Below are positions 8,981 to 18,500 of a stretch of 64,000 bases of DNA, piece by piece. The notes under the pieces are model-generated. The model made no database searches. It was not told the origin of the DNA and saw nothing but the letters and a program-made list of their open reading frames with translations. Every line of letters starts with the position of its first letter. Positions within the stretch are counted from its first letter, which is position 1. The stretch comes from Flavobacteriales bacterium. Its GTDB lineage: Bacteria; Bacteroidota; Bacteroidia; Flavobacteriales_F; PHOS-HE28. Where the stretch lies: contig JADJLR010000001.1 in the NCBI GenBank assembly GCA_016710015.1, forward strand, positions 496,001 to 560,000, given 5' to 3'. The translations under genes and the position numbers were made by a program.

Positions 8981-8988
8981 TAACTTCG
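8981..8988 (+). promoter_or_regulatory. -7-like box TAACTTCG before dnaE
   Basis: Fits the Bacteroidota -7 consensus TAnnTTTG with one change (T to C at position 7) and lies 12 nt before the dnaE ATG, implying a very short leader. Confidence 0.35.
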
Positions 8989-9000
8989 TGGCCCTCCACC

Positions 9001-12000
9001 ATGAAGTTCTCGCACCTCCACGTACACACGCAATTCTCTCTTCTCGACGGCGCGGCCAGCATTCCCGCGCTATACAAGAAAGCTGCTGCTGATGGACAGC
9101 CAGCGCTTGCGATCACCGACCACGGCAACATGTTCGGTGTATTCAAGTTCGTGGCGGAAGCGGGCAAGCATAAGAACGAAGATGGTTCACCGAAGGTGAA
9201 GCCCATCGTCGGTTGTGAGTTCTATGTAGTACACGATCGGCACAAGAAGGCCTTCACGCGAGAGGACAAGGACAAGCGTTTCCACCAGTTGATGCTGGCC
9301 AAGAATGCACAGGGCTACCGCAACCTGAGCAAGCTCTGTTCGTTGGGCTACATGGACGGGTTCTACAGCAAGTACCCACGTATCGACAAGGGGTTGATCG
9401 TGCAGTACCACGAAGGGTTGATCGCTACGACATGCTGTTTGGGTGCTAGTGTTCCGCAGGCCATCCTGCGCGGCGGCACCGGTGATCTACAGAAGGCAGA
9501 AGATGAATTCAAGTGGTGGCTGGATCTCTTCGGTGAGGACTACTACGTGGAGGTCCAACGGCACGGCATCCCTGAACAGGAGCAGGTGAACAAAGTGCTG
9601 ATCCAGTGGGCGCGGAAGTACAACGTCCCCATCATCGCCAGCAATGACAGTCACTACGTGGATCAGGCGGACAGCAATGCCCACGACATCCTGCTATGTA
9701 TCAACACCGGCGAGAAACAGAGTACGCCGAAAGCCGACGACAGCGACGATGAGGTGAGCCAGAAAGGCAAGCGCTTCGCCTTCTACAACGACGAGTTCTT
9801 CTTCAAGACGCAGGCCCAGATGGGCGAGACATTCAAGGACCTGCCCGAGGCCTTGGACAACACGAATCGGATCGTGGACAAGGTTGAACCCTTGAAGCTG
9901 AAGAAGGACATCCTGCTCCCGAACTACGAGATCCCGCAAGGTTTCGCGGACCAGGATGAATACCTGAAGTACCTGACGTATGAGGGTGCGATCAAGAGGT
10001 ACTTAGGAGGAGGAAAGGCGAATGGCGAATGGTCAGCGGCGAATGGTGGATCCGCCCATTCACCAGTCACCATTGACCATTCACCAGAGCGCGGGCTTAG
10101 CGGCGGCATCGACTCCCTCGACCCGAAGATCAAGGAGCGCATCGACTTCGAGTTGTTCACCATCCGCACGATGGGTTTCAGCGGTTACTTCCTGATCACG
10201 CAGGACTTCATCAACGCAGGCAAGGCCATGGGCGTGTTGATCGGCCCCGGTCGTGGTAGTGCGGCGGGGAGCGTGGTGGCCTATTGCACAGGCATCACCA
10301 ACATCGACCCGATCAAGTACGACCTACTGTTCGAGCGATTCCTGAACCCGGATCGCAAGAGCATGCCCGATATCGATACGGACTTCGACGACGAAGGCCG
10401 GCAGAAAGTGATCGACTACGTGGTGAACAAGTATGGCAAGAACCAGGTGGCGCAGATCGTCACGTACGGCAGTATGGCCGCGAAGAGCAGCATCCGCGAC
10501 GTAAGCCGTGTAATGGATCTGCCCTTGCAGGAAGCCGACCGCCTCGCGAAGTTGATCCCGGAGCGACCAGGTATCGAGTTGGCCCGCATCCTGAATGCCC
10601 CTATCGACGGGCCAGATAGCTTGAAAACGAAGGAGAACCTGAGCAGCGATGAGATCGCCAATGTGAAGCAACTCCGCAGCATACTGGAAAGCGGTGAACT
10701 CACGGCGGATGTGTTGCGCGAAGCGGAGAAGTTGGAAGGCTCGGTCCGCGGCACCGGTGTACACGCTGCGGGCATCATCATCGCACCGAGCGATCTCACG
10801 GAGATCATACCGGTATGCACATCCAAGGATTCCGACCTCTTATTGACCCAGTATGACGGGCGTGTGATCGAGGACGCGGGCGTGATCAAGATGGACTTCT
10901 TGGGCTTGAAAACGCTCACCATCATCCGTGATGCGTTGCGCATGATCAAGACCAACCACGGTGTGGACATCTCCATTGATGAGATCCCGTTGGACGATGC
11001 CAAGACATTCGGGATCTACCAACGCGCAGAGACCAATGGCACGTTCCAGTTCGAAAGTCCGGGCATGCAGAAGTATCTGCGCGAGCTGAAGGCCGACCAT
11101 TTCGGCGACCTCATCGCCATGAACGCGCTGTACAGGCCGGGGCCGTTGGAATACATACCCACCTTCATCAAGCGGAAGCACGGCCTGGAGCAGATCGTGT
11201 ATGACCTCCCGGAAATGGAGGAGTTGCTGAAGGAAACCTACGGCGTAACGGTCTACCAGGAGCAGGTGATGTTGCTCAGCCAGAAGCTGGCGGGCTTCAC
11301 CAAAGGCGATGCCGACATACTTCGGAAAGCGATGGGTAAGAAGGACCGCGCCACGCTGAACAAGATGAAGGGCAAATTCCTGGAAGGCACCGCCGAACGG
11401 GGATTCGACAACAAAGTGTGCAACAAGATCTGGACGGACTGGGAAGCGTTCGCGCAATACGCCTTCAACAAATCGCACAGCACCTGCTACGCTTTCGTAG
11501 CCTACCAAACGGCGTGGTTGAAAGCCAACTACCCGAGTGAGTTCATGGCCAGCGTGCTCACGCACTCGCAGAGCAGCATCGACAAGGTCACTTTCTTCAT
11601 GGAGGAATGTCGTCGTATGGGGATCAAGGTCCTCGGCCCGGATGTGAACGAAAGCCAGTTCCAGTTCAGCGTGAACAAGAAAGGCGAGATCCGCTTCGGG
11701 CTGGGCGCTGTGAAAGGCGTTGGCGAAGGTGCGGTGGAGACCATCGTAGAGGAACGGATCTCGGAAGGGGGACCCTACACTTCCATCTACGACCTGATGC
11801 GACGTGTGAATCTGCGCAGCGCCAACCGAAAGGCGTTGGAAAGTCTAGCGTACGCTGGGGCATTCGATGGACTCAATGTGCAGCGCGCACACTTCTTCCA
11901 CAACGCGGGTGAAGGAAAGCCGACGTGGATCGAAACGTTGGTTCGGTACGGTCAGCAGCATCAGGATGGAAAGGATTCATCGCAGGTGAGCATGTTCGAT

Positions 12001-12711
12001 ATGGCAGAGGGGGATGCCGCGATACCGGAACCCACGCTCCCACAGATCGAAGGCTGGAGCGCCTTGGAGCAACTGCACCATGAAAAGGAGGTGATCGGAT
12101 TCTATCTGAGCGGTCATCCGTTGGACGATCACCGGTTGGAGATCAAGCACCTCTGCAACGCCACACTACCCGATCTGAAGGAATTGGGGAAGGTGGAAGG
12201 CCGTGAACTCACCTTCGCGGGCATCGTCACCAAGGCGGAACACCGCATCGCAAAGAGCGGGAAACCCTTTGGCAGCTTGAGCGTCGAGGATCATTTCGGC
12301 ACACACGACTTCATGCTCTTCAGCGAGGACTACATGAAGTTCAAGCTCTACATGCAACAAGGTGCCTTACTCTTGATGAAGGGTCGCGCCACGGCACGCA
12401 CTTGGGGCCGGGATGAAGGTCAACTGGAATTCAAGATCCACAACATCGACCTGCTGAGCGATTCGCGGGAGAAGTACATCACCAAGCTGACCCTGAAGTT
12501 GGAAGCGGAGCGCATCGATGACAGCTTAGCACGTGAACTTGGAGCCCTATTGCGCGCCTCTCCAGGAAAGTGTAGAGTGACCGTGCAGCTCCAAAGCCTC
12601 CAAGAGAACATGGCATTGGAGGCTCCAAGCAAAGGACTTTCCGTAGGGATCAGCGAAGACCTGATCCGGTCCCTGAATGGCCTCACCGATGTTTCCTACA
12701 CCCTGAACTGA
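9001..12711 (+). CDS. dnaE: DNA polymerase III subunit alpha
   Basis: A 1236-residue replicative polymerase. N-terminal PHP domain starts KFSHLHVHTQFSLLDGAASI; the palm carries the catalytic aspartates in MPDIDTDFDDEGR (about 456-468); the fingers include YRPGPLEYIPTFIKRKHG; then the tandem HhH domain (RFGLGAVKGVGEGAVE) and an OB fold (ELTFAGIVTKAEHRIAKSGK). Length and order match DnaE1 of Bacteroidota. Oddity: residues about 338-363 (KANGEWSAANGGSAHSPVTI and onward) are encoded by an imperfect palindrome in frame, just before the DSLDPKIKERIDFEL helix. The insertion keeps the frame open, so the protein is presumably functional. ATG at 9001 begins the PHP motif directly. Confidence 0.97.
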   Translation: MKFSHLHVHTQFSLLDGAASIPALYKKAAADGQPALAITDHGNMFGVFKFVAEAGKHKNEDGSPKVKPIVGCEFYVVHDRHKKAFTREDKDKRFHQLMLAKNAQGYRNLSKLCSLGYMDGFYSKYPRIDKGLIVQYHEGLIATTCCLGASVPQAILRGGTGDLQKAEDEFKWWLDLFGEDYYVEVQRHGIPEQEQVNKVLIQWARKYNVPIIASNDSHYVDQADSNAHDILLCINTGEKQSTPKADDSDDEVSQKGKRFAFYNDEFFFKTQAQMGETFKDLPEALDNTNRIVDKVEPLKLKKDILLPNYEIPQGFADQDEYLKYLTYEGAIKRYLGGGKANGEWSAANGGSAHSPVTIDHSPERGLSGGIDSLDPKIKERIDFELFTIRTMGFSGYFLITQDFINAGKAMGVLIGPGRGSAAGSVVAYCTGITNIDPIKYDLLFERFLNPDRKSMPDIDTDFDDEGRQKVIDYVVNKYGKNQVAQIVTYGSMAAKSSIRDVSRVMDLPLQEADRLAKLIPERPGIELARILNAPIDGPDSLKTKENLSSDEIANVKQLRSILESGELTADVLREAEKLEGSVRGTGVHAAGIIIAPSDLTEIIPVCTSKDSDLLLTQYDGRVIEDAGVIKMDFLGLKTLTIIRDALRMIKTNHGVDISIDEIPLDDAKTFGIYQRAETNGTFQFESPGMQKYLRELKADHFGDLIAMNALYRPGPLEYIPTFIKRKHGLEQIVYDLPEMEELLKETYGVTVYQEQVMLLSQKLAGFTKGDADILRKAMGKKDRATLNKMKGKFLEGTAERGFDNKVCNKIWTDWEAFAQYAFNKSHSTCYAFVAYQTAWLKANYPSEFMASVLTHSQSSIDKVTFFMEECRRMGIKVLGPDVNESQFQFSVNKKGEIRFGLGAVKGVGEGAVETIVEERISEGGPYTSIYDLMRRVNLRSANRKALESLAYAGAFDGLNVQRAHFFHNAGEGKPTWIETLVRYGQQHQDGKDSSQVSMFDMAEGDAAIPEPTLPQIEGWSALEQLHHEKEVIGFYLSGHPLDDHRLEIKHLCNATLPDLKELGKVEGRELTFAGIVTKAEHRIAKSGKPFGSLSVEDHFGTHDFMLFSEDYMKFKLYMQQGALLLMKGRATARTWGRDEGQLEFKIHNIDLLSDSREKYITKLTLKLEAERIDDSLARELGALLRASPGKCRVTVQLQSLQENMALEAPSKGLSVGISEDLIRSLNGLTDVSYTLN
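10021..10081. repeat. imperfect palindromic repeat inserted in frame within dnaE
   Basis: Two 26-nt arms (10021-10046 and 10056-10081) match at 19 of 26 positions as inverted repeats around TGGATCCGC, built from the word GAATGG/CCATTC repeated three times per arm. It resembles dispersed palindromic elements of the AATGGTGAATGG type found between genes in many bacteria, but here sits inside a core gene. Confidence 0.8.
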
Positions 12712-12758
12712 CGGATCGGCAGAATAGTTTCCATGGCAAGGAAATTGACCCAAGGCGG

Positions 12759-12766
12759 TACCTTTG
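12759..12766 (+). promoter_or_regulatory. -7 box TACCTTTG upstream of trxA
   Basis: Perfect match to TAnnTTTG, 120 nt before the trxA start. No clear TTTG -33 partner at 19-21 nt, so support is partial. Confidence 0.4.
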
Positions 12767-12886
12767 CGAACGAAGGAGCGTGTGAAAGTGGATCGGATCG
12801 CTCTTGGATGATCAGGTCAGGACCAACCAACTTGCACGACGAACGAACAGAAACCAACACGGCATCTCTGAATGCCCACCAACAAC

Positions 12887-13207
12887 ATGGCACTCGAATT
12901 CACAGACAGCAATTTTGAAGAACTCGCCCTCAAGAGCGACAAGCCCGTCATGGTCGATTTCTGGGCGGAATGGTGCGGGCCCTGCCGCATGGTAGGTCCC
13001 GTAGTAGAAGAGCTCGCCAAAGAATATGACGGCAAAGCCGTTGTGGGTAAGGTCAACGTGGACAGCAATCCGCAAACGGCCATGAAGTATGGTATCCGCA
13101 GCATCCCCACGATCCTGTTCTTGAAGAACGGCGAGGTGGTGGACCGTAGCGTAGGTGCCGTTCCCAAGAGCCAGTTGGCGGGGAAACTGGACGGACAGTT
13201 GGCTTAG
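12887..13207 (+). CDS. trxA: thioredoxin
   Basis: A 106-residue thioredoxin with the redox motif WCGPC (C30 and C33 from this start), the cis-proline loop SIPTILFLKNG and the usual length. It reduces protein disulfides in the cytoplasm. I start at the second ATG (MALEFTDSNFEEL), which is where family members normally begin; the in-frame ATG at 12872 would add only MPTNN. A hairpin terminator follows at 13226. Confidence 0.95.
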   Translation: MALEFTDSNFEELALKSDKPVMVDFWAEWCGPCRMVGPVVEELAKEYDGKAVVGKVNVDSNPQTAMKYGIRSIPTILFLKNGEVVDRSVGAVPKSQLAGKLDGQLA

Positions 13208-13225
13208 GAGGCTCAAGATCCGACA

Positions 13226-13260
13226 GGACCCCGTATTGCCCAGCGCAGTACGGGGTCTTA
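13226..13260 (+). terminator. terminator after trxA
   Basis: Perfect 9-bp stem GACCCCGTA/TACGGGGTC (13227-13235 and 13249-13257) with a 13-nt loop, followed by TTACGTTT. The T-tract is weak. Lies 19 nt after the trxA stop. Confidence 0.6.
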
Positions 13261-13355
13261 CGTTTCCGTCTCCTGCCATTGTACACCGCTGTTGGAGGTC
13301 CGATCCATCTGGCGTAGGTTCATCCCGAACTGTACCTTCACGGGGCGCACGGATC

Positions 13356-13814
13356 ATGAACGAAAGGGACGACTATCGCAAAACCGCACTCTTCAAGAAG
13401 GCTGAAGAGATCCGCGAATTGGCCATGGCCATTGTAGAAAGCGCCCCGGATGCCAAGGAGGATGTCGAGGATCGATTCGAAGCCAGCATGCTCGAAGGCA
13501 GCAAGGACGACATCATGGCCAATGCCTACTTGATAGGAGCAAAGATCGCCGGGGCGTATGCCATGGACCTGTACGACCTGCAAATGGAGAACGCCTGCCT
13601 GATCCGTCGGGCCTGCCGCGAAATGGTCGTTGCACTGCGTGGTTTGGAGATCGCAGGGCACAGCGAACAAGCCCACTTTGACCTGCTCCGAGATGCCGTA
13701 GAAGAGTTCCGCCCCTTGTTCGTGGAATGGGTTGCGACCTTCAAGGATTCCGAACGGATGTGGGATGAATGGGGGCTGTTCAACCTACCCGGCGACGTGC
13801 CGGATACGGATTGA
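13356..13814 (+). CDS. conserved hypothetical helical protein
   Basis: A 152-residue, all-helical acidic protein (MNERDDYRKTALFKKAEEIR at the start; LPGDVPDTD at the end). No signal peptide or membrane segment. I do not recognise the family; the pattern of a central ACLIRRACREMVVALRGLEI helix preceded by a GAKIAGAYAMDLYDLQMENA helix suggests a four-helix bundle. I start at 13356 rather than the upstream frame start because TACCTTCA, a -7-like box, lies at 13333 and the upstream stretch overlaps the terminator. Confidence 0.6.
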   Translation: MNERDDYRKTALFKKAEEIRELAMAIVESAPDAKEDVEDRFEASMLEGSKDDIMANAYLIGAKIAGAYAMDLYDLQMENACLIRRACREMVVALRGLEIAGHSEQAHFDLLRDAVEEFRPLFVEWVATFKDSERMWDEWGLFNLPGDVPDTD

Positions 13815-13838
13815 GATAGGAAGCGCGACCTTTGTGCG

Positions 13839-14780
13839 GTGCCGATAGAGCAGAAACAGATACAAGCCCTGAGCGCCCTTGAATTCAAAGCGCGACAGGT
13901 CGTCGAGGGATTCTTGGCAGGTCTTCACAAGAGTCCATTCCATGGATTCAGCGTGGAATTCGCAGAGCACCGAGCATACAACCAAGGAGAGAGCACACGG
14001 CACATCGACTGGAAACTCTATGCGCGTACGGACAAGTTGTTCGTAAAGCGCTACGAGGAAGAGACCAACTTGCGCTGTCAGTTGGTGGTGGATGCATCCA
14101 GTTCGATGTACTATCCCGACTTCGCAAAGGCCCCATCGGGCAGTTCCCCAAGACCGTTGAACAAGGTGGAGTTCGCAGTGCATGCTGGCGCAGCCTTCAT
14201 ACAACTGCTCCGCAAACAGCGCGACGCGATAGGTCTCACCACCTTCAGCGATAAGGTGTTGGTAGCCGAAGATGCACGGAGCAATGCGGTACACCTGCGG
14301 CATTTGATGCAGCACCTGGAGGCCCTATTGGCCACGGATGCGCCGACCCGCGGAAGGACCACCTCCGTTGTCGAAGCCTTGCACGACATCGCTCAACGGG
14401 CTCACCGGCGAAGTTTGGTGGTGATCTTGAGTGATATGCTGGACAGTGCTGATCGTGAGGATGAGGTCTTCGATGCCCTACAGCACCTACGCTTCAACAA
14501 GCACGACATCATCCTCTTCCATGTTGTGGACCGCAAGCACGAATTGGAATTGGACCTACCGGACCGCCCTTACACCTTCGTGGATCTGGAAAGCGGCGAG
14601 CAAGTAAAAGCCCATCCAGCGGAGGTGCGCGATGCCTACAAAGAGGCCATGGCCGAGCGGTGGCATCGGTTGAAGCTGAAGTGCGGGCAGTACCGCATCG
14701 ATCTGGTAGAGGCGGATATCAATGCCGGATTCGAGCCGATCCTGCTGGAGTTCCTAACAAAGCGGGCACGTCTGTACTGA
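13839..14780 (+). CDS. DUF58 domain protein with vWA-like fold
   Basis: A 313-residue cytoplasmic protein. The DUF58 signature is FAEHRAYNQGESTRHIDWKL followed by YARTDKLFVKRYEEETN, and then the vWA-like metal-site motif VDASSSMYY (DxSxS). The remaining domain contains VVILSDMLDSADREDEVFDAL and the end DLVEADINAGFEPILLEFL. DUF58 proteins usually act with a MoxR AAA ATPase as a chaperone-like pair; no moxR gene is in this window, so the partner, if any, is elsewhere. Start is GTG; there is no earlier ATG in frame near the family start. Confidence 0.9.
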   Translation: MPIEQKQIQALSALEFKARQVVEGFLAGLHKSPFHGFSVEFAEHRAYNQGESTRHIDWKLYARTDKLFVKRYEEETNLRCQLVVDASSSMYYPDFAKAPSGSSPRPLNKVEFAVHAGAAFIQLLRKQRDAIGLTTFSDKVLVAEDARSNAVHLRHLMQHLEALLATDAPTRGRTTSVVEALHDIAQRAHRRSLVVILSDMLDSADREDEVFDALQHLRFNKHDIILFHVVDRKHELELDLPDRPYTFVDLESGEQVKAHPAEVRDAYKEAMAERWHRLKLKCGQYRIDLVEADINAGFEPILLEFLTKRARLY

Positions 14781-14795
14781 GAAGATCGGAAAGCG

Positions 14796-14826
14796 CTTGC
14801 ACAGTTGCGGGCGAGCCGTACATTTG
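14796..14826 (+). promoter_or_regulatory. Bacteroidota-type promoter for tRNA-Asp
   Basis: -33-like CTTG (14796-14799), 19-nt spacer, then TACATTTG (14819-14826), a perfect TAnnTTTG -7 box. It sits 30 nt before the mature tRNA 5' end, giving a short 5' leader. Best promoter in the window. Confidence 0.7.
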
Positions 14827-14856
14827 CAGCCGCTTCGTTGAAAAACGAAGCAAGTC

Positions 14857-14933
14857 GGACCGGTAGTTCAGCTGGTTAGAATGCCGCCCTGTCACGGCGG
14901 AGGTCGCGGGTTCGAGTCCCGTCCGGTCCGCCA
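14857..14933 (+). tRNA. tRNA-Asp (GTC)
   Basis: Complete 77-nt cloverleaf with encoded CCA. Acceptor stem GGACCGG/CCGGTCC with G discriminator; anticodon stem CCGCC/GGCGG around loop CTGTCAC, anticodon GTC at 14891-14893; T arm GCGGG-TTCGAGT-CCCGT. All stems pair. Confidence 0.98.
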
Positions 14934-14964
14934 GAAACCCGCTCTTTGCGGGTTTCTTCATTTT
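14934..14964 (+). terminator. terminator after tRNA-Asp
   Basis: Perfect 9-bp stem GAAACCCGC/GCGGGTTTC with 5-nt loop TCTTT, followed by TTCATTTT. Begins immediately after the CCA. Confidence 0.9.
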
Positions 14965-15016
14965 GAACTGACGGGACGAGAAGTTCATCCCGCACAAGCG
15001 ACAGCACGATGCGGGA

Positions 15017-15033
15017 AGTCCCGTCCGGTCCGC
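15017..15033 (+). repeat. 17-nt copy of the tRNA-Asp 3' end
   Basis: AGTCCCGTCCGGTCCGC repeats bases 14915-14931 of the tRNA exactly, 85 nt after the tRNA. It is followed by a second hairpin (AAGGCCC-TTTCGA-GGGGCTT, one mismatch). Either the remnant of a second, tandem tRNA-Asp with its own terminator, or an attachment-site-type direct repeat. No integrase lies nearby. Confidence 0.6.
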
Positions 15034-15066
15034 AGATCAAGGCCCTTTCGAGGGGCTTTGTTGCGT

Positions 15067-15377
15067 CTAGCTGAATTGGTCGGAACGAACTGAACTCCGG
15101 AAAGTAAGCGAATGTGTGATGTCCAAGACCGGAGCATTGAAGTGAACGAGTCCTATCATTAGCGGATCCCCAAAACCGGTAGGCGACCACGTGAATGCCG
15201 ATGCGGACCGATCCACTGTGGCTGAATATGCGTAGGGTCCGACCGAGCTATTGTGCAGATCGAAGTCACCCGTGCAGTCGTTGGTGAATTCGGCGACCGC
15301 ATTGATGGCGTTCGTACCGCTGCCTATGTCGCTCGCGGATCCCACCTTCTCGATGGAAGTCGTTCCATTGAACAACA
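15067..15377 (-). pseudogene. scrambled fragment of the large repeat protein
   Basis: Read on the minus strand this stretch encodes RMLFNGTTSIEKVGSASDIG then NAINAVAEFTNDCTGDFDLHN, a decayed copy of the repeat unit of the neighbouring large protein (TGSANDVGSGGNVFNAIAEF in the intact unit), and then FTWSPTGFGDPLMIGLVHFN, a decayed copy of its post-repeat segment (FTLASTGIGNPLPIELVRFN). The two parts are fused directly, with most of the protein deleted between them. No start or sorting domain. It is a relic, not a gene. Confidence 0.65.
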
Positions 15378-15505
15378 TCCGATCCGCAAGGGAACCACAT
15401 GATAACAAGCTTGCGACCCCGACCCGGGATCCTTCCATCAGTTGCGCTTTGCTGCAACACCAGCATGGGCGTATGGGTATGCATGGAGAGCCGCACCGCT
15501 ATGCT
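15378..15505. repeat. duplicate of the 3' end of the downstream universal stress gene, copy A
   Basis: This 128-bp stretch matches 19916-20046 (copy B) almost base for base, differing by one C in a run, and ATC versus TATAC at about 15437. Copy B is the true 3' end and flank of the universal stress gene. Copy A interrupts the large repeat protein after YYRLK. Confidence 0.9.
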
Positions 15506-18500
15506 TCAAGCGGTAATAGCTCGATCCATCCCGTGGAGAAGTGTCTACCAGTTCATAGTTGCGCATTCCTTGGCTACTTCCAGCGCCCGGAACTGTTCCG
15601 ACGAGCTTGAACAGAACCCCATCAGCGCTACTTTCCACTTCGAAACGATCGTTGTTCACCTCCGATGCGGTGGCCCATTCGGTTCGGACCTTGGTACCGC
15701 CAGATATAGCATTGAATCGCACCAGTTCGATCGGCAACGGATTCCCAATACCGGTTGAGGCCAGCGTGAATGGTGAAGGTGTGGCGAACAAACTCACGGT
15801 AGCGGAAGAAGTGACCGTGCCGGAGGTGATATTGCCCGTGGTACCTCCGTTGCCATGGTCCATCCACTGCGTGCCGTTCCAGCGTGCCACGGCAAGTTCA
15901 GAGAGGTCGGTAACGCCACAACTGCGCGGCGAATCCCAAGACAAGGTCACGGAAACGTTCGTTGTGCTGTTGGTTCGATCCAAGATCCAATACTCACATT
16001 CGCTCACATGGTTCAACGTGGGATACTTTGAATTGACATTGAAGGTTGTATGCGGACTTTGTGCCACGTACTTCGCCGTGAAGTGATGGTTGGCCGTTGA
16101 TGGTGCCGAAATTCCGATCGGTGCAAGAACGCCTGCGCTTCCAACGGGAAAATCGAACGCCGTATTCCCGATCTTCCGGACGAAGCCATCCACGTAACTC
16201 CCGTTGTGCGCCGGTACGCTGAAGGTGATCCCGTTCTGGAGGATCAACAGACCGTTGCTGGAAGACGTCGCGGCTTGCGGTCGGATCACACCCGTGGTAA
16301 AGGCAAGATCCACGATCACGTTCACATTGCCGAGCAGATCCAATTTACTTCCCGCCTGTCATGGCCAGGGTCATACGGCGCACATCGGGCGGCGCAGCAT
16401 CGGTACTGAATTGTTGCACCGTGGTTCCATCAAAGATCGTACGGCCCGCTCCCGAACCGAACTGCACGGTACCGGTGGACCCGACGGTGCTCGCGTTCTT
16501 GCTAAAGGTCGAATTGAAGTTGTTGTTCATAACAAAGTACCGGTACCCGTTCGCCCGGAAAAGCACATTACCGTTGAGATCATCCGCTGCACTGGAGGCT
16601 AGTGTAAGTGCTCCAGTACCGCTGTTCACCAGGGTGAGGTCGCCGTTGAAGATATTGCCGCCTACGCACGAATTGGCCGATGATCCGTTCTTCGTCAAAC
16701 TGGTGGCCGCGTTGAAAGTGCTGCCGTTCAATAGCAGGCTTGGTGTCACCACGGTCAAAGGTCCATTGAACGTTGTCCCCGTTAGGAATTGGAAAGAAGC
16801 CGAACCGGTTTGGACCAGGTTGTGCATACCGGACCCGATCTGTGTAAAGTTCCTCAGAACGAGTGGACCCGCAGTATAGCCGGAAGGACCAACGGATAGA
16901 ACGCCTCCTGTCGCAAGTTGCGTTGTGCCCCCGCTGGTACCGAAGTAGATCCCACCGGTGTTGGTGCTGCTCAGGGCCAGGTCGGCATTGAACAGGTCCG
17001 TTCCGGAATAGCCCATGTACAGAATGCCCGTTCCGGAATTGGTGAGCACTGTGTTACCATTGAACGTGTTGATAAGCGTTCCCGAATCGTTCGCTGTACC
17101 GGTCTTGGTGAAGGAGGCCGCACTATTGAATTTGGCATTACTGAACGTCAACCTACCCGAAGAAGAGGTCACATCGCCGTTGAACACCGAACCTCCCGTA
17201 AAGGCCAACCGCGCTAGTGCCACATGAAGTGTTCCGCGCGCACCACCCACTTGTGTCATTCCTCCGATCCGCAGCCAACCGGTAGCAAACCCGAGCCCAC
17301 CTACTGAAATTGACTTCCCAGCAGACAAAGTGGACGTTCCGGTGGAGTAGCCGAAACGGATCTCGCCCGTGGAGGTGCTGTTCACCTGAACGTTGCCATT
17401 GAAAGCATCGTAACCCGTATTGTTCAAATAGAAATACCCCGTATTCGTATTGATGAACTGGACGTTCCCGTTGAACGTGTTGCCACCGGCTCCGGCGTCG
17501 CTCGTGGCATCGGTCTTGGTGAAACTACCAGAACCATTGAAGATCGCGCCATTGAGCAGGATACTCCCGGAGGTGGGGGGTATTCCGTTGAAGACCGAAG
17601 CGTTCTGGAAAACAAGTCCGGCACCGGTCCCCAGCGTGATGTTCTGTGGGGTCGCACCCACCTGCGTCATCCCACTGATCCGGAGCCAACCGGTGTTGAA
17701 TCCTGTACCACCGACTGTAATGGTCTTTCCAGCAGCAAGGGTCGACGTACCAGTGGTATTGCCGAACCGGATCTCACCCGTTGAGGTGTTGTTCACACGG
17801 ATATTACCGTTGAAAAGATCCGTACCGGTATTGTGCAGATACAAGATCCCGGTGTTCGTTACGGTGAACTCCACATCTCCGTTGAATGTATTGCCGCCGC
17901 TGGCCTGATCGCTGGGAAGGCCGGTCTTGGTGAAGTTGCCGGAACCGTTGAAGGTAGCGCCATTGAACACGAGGCTTCCGGACAGGGCTGTCACATTCCC
18001 ATTGAACACCGATCCATTGTTGAACATCAACGCGGCAAGCGGGCCGAGCGTAATATTCTGCGAAGTTGCTCCGACCTGAAGCATACCACCGATCCGGAGC
18101 CAGCCATTCGAATACCCGGTGCCGCCCACAGCGATGGTCCTTCCTGCGGCAAGCACCGAAGTTCCCGTAGCGGCCCCGAACCTGATCTCACCCGTGGAGG
18201 TATTGTTCACCAGAACATTTTCGTTGAACTGGTCGATACCTGTGTTGTGCAAATTGAAAACGCCCGTGCCGGTATTGGTGAATTCTGCAATTGCGTTGAA
18301 CACATTGCCACCGCTGCCTACGTCGTTCGCTGATCCCGTCTTGACGAAAGAGGTCGTTCCATTGAACACCGCGCCGTTCAACAAGATCGTCGGTGAGGTG
18401 GTGGTAAGCGCACCGTTGAATACCGTTCCGGCCGAGAAATGCAATTGGGCCGCTCCTGTGAGGACAAACACCTGAGACGTGGCACCATTCTGAATGAACC

